The notes beneath the pieces are model-generated. The model did no database searches. It was not told the origin of the DNA and saw nothing but the letters and a program-made list of their open reading frames with translations. From an uncultured Clostridium sp. (lineage in GTDB: Bacteria; Bacillota; Clostridia; Christensenellales; CAG-138), in contig UQNF01000064.1 of the NCBI GenBank assembly GCA_900542285.1, positions 1-6,391 on the forward strand: a stretch of DNA of 6,391 nt, written 5' to 3'. Below are positions 4,224 through 6,391 of this stretch, in pieces. The position numbers and the translations under genes were made by a program. Position 1 is the first letter of the stretch, and each line of letters starts with the position of its first letter.

Positions 4224-6233
4224 TTACAGGCCGAGTGCCAAACGCATGATGACGTTTGCGTCCGCTGCGTTGACAACGCCGTCCCCGTTGATGTCGCCTG
4301 CGAGATCGGGCTCAACAAGGTTCAGCGCCATACGCATAGCGATGTTTGCGTCTGCAGCGTTGATAACGCCGTCGCCGTTAACGTCGCCGGGAATGCCGGG
4401 CTCAGGAGTCTCGATGGGCTCGGGAGTCTCAATGGGTTCGGGAGTTTCAATGGGGCCTTCGCCGCCGCTTAAGCTTACGTTTGCAACGAACAGACGGTCG
4501 TCACCCTGGCTCTGGCTGATATCCTTGACATACAGCCATTCAAAGACGTGAACGCCTGCCTCGACAGCGGTATAGGTATAGGTCTCCCAGGTATGATCGG
4601 TACCGGAAGCGGTGAACAGCTTCGTGCCGTTTACGCTGACCTTGCAGTAGTCCGCAATGGGCTGACTGCTGATAAGGTAATCAAAGCTCAGCGTATCGCC
4701 TTCGTTCATGATAACGGCAAGGATGAGCCTGGATTTGCTGTTTACCTTGTGGTAGTTGCCGGAACGCACGCAGGGGATGCCGTCCTTCTCGGCTGCTTCG
4801 AACAGGAAATCGCCGTTAGTGCCGAAGTTCAGATTTCCGCCCTCTGCGTTTGCACAAGAGAGGTCAACGGGAGCTGTTACGGTGACATGCACGGTGTGGG
4901 TGTAAACGATGCTGCCGTCAACATAGACGTTGCAGGTGATGTTTGCTTCGCCTGCGCCTGATGCAATGAGAACGCCCTTGGACTTGCTGCCCTTGTAATA
5001 GGTTACAACATTGTCGTTATCGGACACCCAAACTGCATCGAACTGGTTGGCGTTGGCGGGTTCACGGTCATAGGGGATAGCCGCCTGCTCACCGACGACG
5101 AGCTCAAGGGAATCGGTGCTGATGGAGAAGTTCTCAAGTGCGACGGGTTCACCCTCGCCGAAGATGGTGTACTGGGTGAATACATCCTGGTCTGCATCGG
5201 GATTTTCGGGATAGGGATCATCCGCGGAAACAACGATGGGGTATGCGTCGCCGTAGGGATCGGGAACGCCGTAGGTCTCCTTCATTTCGGTAATGGCTTC
5301 ACATACGGTACCGCCCTGCTTCATAACATTCCAGAATACTGCTTCGTACAGGTAATCGCCGCCGAATGTTACGCTCTGAGAGTAGCCGTATACGACCTCA
5401 ACGCCTGCGCGGAGGAGAGCGTTTGCGGTAACACCGTTGCCGCTGCGCTTCATGGCTTCACAGATAGCCATCCAAACGATGGTGTTGGAAGCGGGAGCGG
5501 AGATATGATTCTCAACATAGCGGCCATCGATGAAAGCCTCGCTGCCGGAACGAACTGCCCAACCGTTGTTATAGTCCTCGCTGGTGATACCGGAATTGGT
5601 GGTGAGGCAGAGATAGGAGGAACCGTTCATAGCGATTCCGTGGCTGTCATATATGATGACACCCTTATTGGTGTAGTTCTGTGCGATTGCAGGACCGGTC
5701 GCATCGTGGCCGGCAAGTATGGTTACGTTGCCGCAGGTAGCCTCGGCAATGCTTGCAGCTTCGTTGCGATACTGGTCGGTAAAGTTATTGTCGTAGCCGC
5801 CGTAGTAGGGTCCGATAAGCAGGACGTCGGCAGAGCCTGCATCCTTGCTTCCATAGGAAACAACGGTGGTTTCGCCCTTGACTTCAACGTTCTTGTCAAG
5901 CTCATTGCGAAGCCTGAAATTGTATGCGTTGTACATTCCGTCAACAGTAAAGAGGAAGCCGTCCTCGCTCATGTCGGAAAAGCTGTCGATGTTGACGAGT
6001 CCGGTGTTGAGTGCTGCGCTAAAAACGGCGGAAATGACCTCGGTCTTTTCTGCGCCGCCTGCGATTGCTTCCGCTTCGGCTGCGTCGAGCTGAGCCCAAA
6101 CGTTATCGAGCTTGGTGATCGCCGCTGCTTCGTTTGCAATGCCTGCTGCGCTTTCCGCAAGACCCACAACGGGGACGACTGCGAACAACATGACGACTGC
6201 AAGGATTACGGAAAGGATTCTGCGATTCTTCAT
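4224..6233 (-). CDS. Secreted dockerin protein with putative caspase-fold cysteine peptidase domain
   Basis: 669 residues. A signal peptide (basic MKNRR, hydrophobic core 7-20, likely cleavage after GLA at 24-26) directs export. Residues of about 130-340 resemble a clan CD (caspase/gingipain/clostripain-like) cysteine peptidase: a hydrophobic strand ends in YDSHG with H198-G199, and a second, NTIVWMAIC, ends in C258, giving a plausible His-Cys dyad. Residues 365-453 look like a bacterial Ig-like (Big_2) domain. Residues 456-590 form a beta-rich domain I cannot assign, perhaps ligand-binding. A linker of three PIETPE repeats (594-611) leads to a type I dockerin (616-669) with two calcium loops, D617-N619-D621-D628 and D647-N649-D651-D658. 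The ATG at 6231-6233 has GGAG eight bases upstream. The gene has its own promoter and terminator. Secretion and dockerin are near certain; peptidase activity is inferred from motifs, and an inactive adhesin-like role is possible. No cohesin or scaffoldin gene is in the window. Confidence 0.88.
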   Translation of the reverse strand: MKNRRILSVILAVVMLFAVVPVVGLAESAAGIANEAAAITKLDNVWAQLDAAEAEAIAGGAEKTEVISAVFSAALNTGLVNIDSFSDMSEDGFLFTVDGMYNAYNFRLRNELDKNVEVKGETTVVSYGSKDAGSADVLLIGPYYGGYDNNFTDQYRNEAASIAEATCGNVTILAGHDATGPAIAQNYTNKGVIIYDSHGIAMNGSSYLCLTTNSGITSEDYNNGWAVRSGSEAFIDGRYVENHISAPASNTIVWMAICEAMKRSGNGVTANALLRAGVEVVYGYSQSVTFGGDYLYEAVFWNVMKQGGTVCEAITEMKETYGVPDPYGDAYPIVVSADDPYPENPDADQDVFTQYTIFGEGEPVALENFSISTDSLELVVGEQAAIPYDREPANANQFDAVWVSDNDNVVTYYKGSKSKGVLIASGAGEANITCNVYVDGSIVYTHTVHVTVTAPVDLSCANAEGGNLNFGTNGDFLFEAAEKDGIPCVRSGNYHKVNSKSRLILAVIMNEGDTLSFDYLISSQPIADYCKVSVNGTKLFTASGTDHTWETYTYTAVEAGVHVFEWLYVKDISQSQGDDRLFVANVSLSGGEGPIETPEPIETPEPIETPEPGIPGDVNGDGVINAADANIAMRMALNLVEPDLAGDINGDGVVNAADANVIMRLALGL
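4234..4384 (-). repeat. Duplicated dockerin calcium-binding segments
   Basis: The two dockerin calcium loops are encoded by near-identical DNA segments offset by 90 bases (for example CGTTTGCG at 4253-4260 versus TGTTTGCG at 4343-4350). Each encodes the DxNxDGxxNAADAN pattern. The two are as alike in DNA as in protein, which fits the internal duplication typical of type I dockerins. Confidence 0.8.
4401..4454 (-). repeat. Three 18-bp tandem repeats encoding the PIETPE linker
   Basis: Three consecutive 18-bp units (4401-4418, 4419-4436, 4437-4454) differ at only a few positions and keep frame. They encode a proline- and acid-rich linker between the beta-rich domain and the dockerin. Unit number could vary by slippage without breaking the protein. 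Confidence 0.9.
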
Positions 6234-6241
6234 TTTGTTTT

Positions 6242-6245
6242 CTCC
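6242..6245 (-). promoter_or_regulatory. Ribosome binding site of the dockerin protein gene
   Basis: GGAG on the minus strand, eight A-rich bases before the ATG at 6231-6233. It fixes the start immediately ahead of the signal peptide; no other start with comparable support is present. Confidence 0.75.
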
Positions 6246-6280
6246 ATTCTTTATTTTGTGACACAGTATGCCACTTAGTT

Positions 6281-6308
6281 ATTTTATCATTTAATAATGA
6301 CTTGTCAA
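6281..6308 (-). promoter_or_regulatory. Strong promoter for the dockerin protein gene
   Basis: On the minus strand a perfect TTGACA (6303-6308) is followed after 16 bases by TAAAAT (6281-6286), with an extended TG element (TGA, 6287-6289). Transcription should start near 6274, giving a leader of about 40 bases. A palindromic TGTGACACA (6257-6265) lies just downstream of that start and could be an operator, but this is weak. Confidence 0.75.
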
Positions 6309-6391
6309 GCTTTTCCCTCACTATATTTTGCCGTCGGTGTTGAAGCGTCAAGCATAGGTGACACATTTCCTCTCAAGAGAGCAGTCAAGGG
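6309..6391. other. Right-edge non-coding stretch upstream of the dockerin protein gene
   Basis: No gene is supported. The stretch holds two further GTCAAG copies (6347-6352 and 6384-6389) besides the one at 6304-6309 in the promoter, a second GTGACACA (6358-6365) exactly 100 bases from the one at 6258-6265, and a small inverted repeat CTCTC/GAGAG (6370-6381). They may be regulatory or chance. Confidence 0.3.

Noticed and set aside
4401..4454. CRISPR-like array
   Set aside because: The repeats are contiguous 18-bp units without spacers and lie in frame within a protein linker.
5505..6278. Plus-strand frame of 257 codons opposite the dockerin protein gene
   Set aside because: It is the reverse-strand shadow of a gene with signal peptide and conserved domains; its sequence is low-complexity Val/Ala/Cys-rich and fits no family.
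6322..6352. Second promoter for the dockerin gene (TTGACG with TATAGT)
   Set aside because: The spacing between the boxes is about 20 bases, too long for a normal sigma-A promoter, and a much better promoter lies downstream.

Overview
The window looks like chromosomal DNA of an anaerobic Gram-positive bacterium of the class Clostridia (Bacillota), probably from a gut or rumen community. The evidence is a butyrate kinase, a secreted protein ending in a type I dockerin, a MurG of the Firmicutes 'HESD/GGSLGA' type, purine-rich Shine-Dalgarno sites and sigma-A-like promoters. The genus cannot be told from the sequence.

Layout. Positions 1-91 hold no convincing gene. Positions 92-449 on the minus strand hold a small unrecognised gene of about 118 codons. 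It has a good ribosome binding site and ATG, but the start lies one base out of frame with the body, so the gene is frameshifted at a run of five A (or mis-sequenced there). Positions 450-664 are an intergenic region with a strong plus-strand promoter whose -35 box lies inside a 7-9-7 inverted repeat, followed by a short structured leader. Butyrate kinase (buk, 665-1744, +) follows and ends in a strong hairpin terminator at 1762-1792, placed to serve both converging transcription units.

From 1814 to the right edge everything is on the minus strand. In transcription order (right to left) these are: a promoter near 6281-6308; a 669-residue secreted protein (4224-6233) with a putative caspase-fold cysteine peptidase domain, an Ig-like domain, an unassigned beta-rich domain, a PIETPE repeat linker and a dockerin; a terminator at 4156-4189; an extended -10 promoter whose -35 box is built into the base of that terminator; a structured leader; then murG (2999-4060) and a cation diffusion facilitator (1814-2989), nine bases apart and surely co-transcribed.

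How the genes relate. No single pathway joins the window. buk supplies ATP from butyryl phosphate but has no phosphotransbutyrylase beside it. The murG-CDF pair joins a lipid II glycosyltransferase to a metal exporter. The exporter's membrane site reads NxxxD/DxxxD, which suggests manganese rather than zinc. The dockerin protein is exported and probably docks onto a cohesin-bearing surface or scaffold protein encoded elsewhere. The most interesting items are the dockerin-peptidase architecture, the predicted manganese site and duplicated C-terminal domain of the CDF, the operator-like dyad at the buk promoter and the frameshifted small gene. I see no CRISPR array, tRNA, rRNA or insertion sequence.
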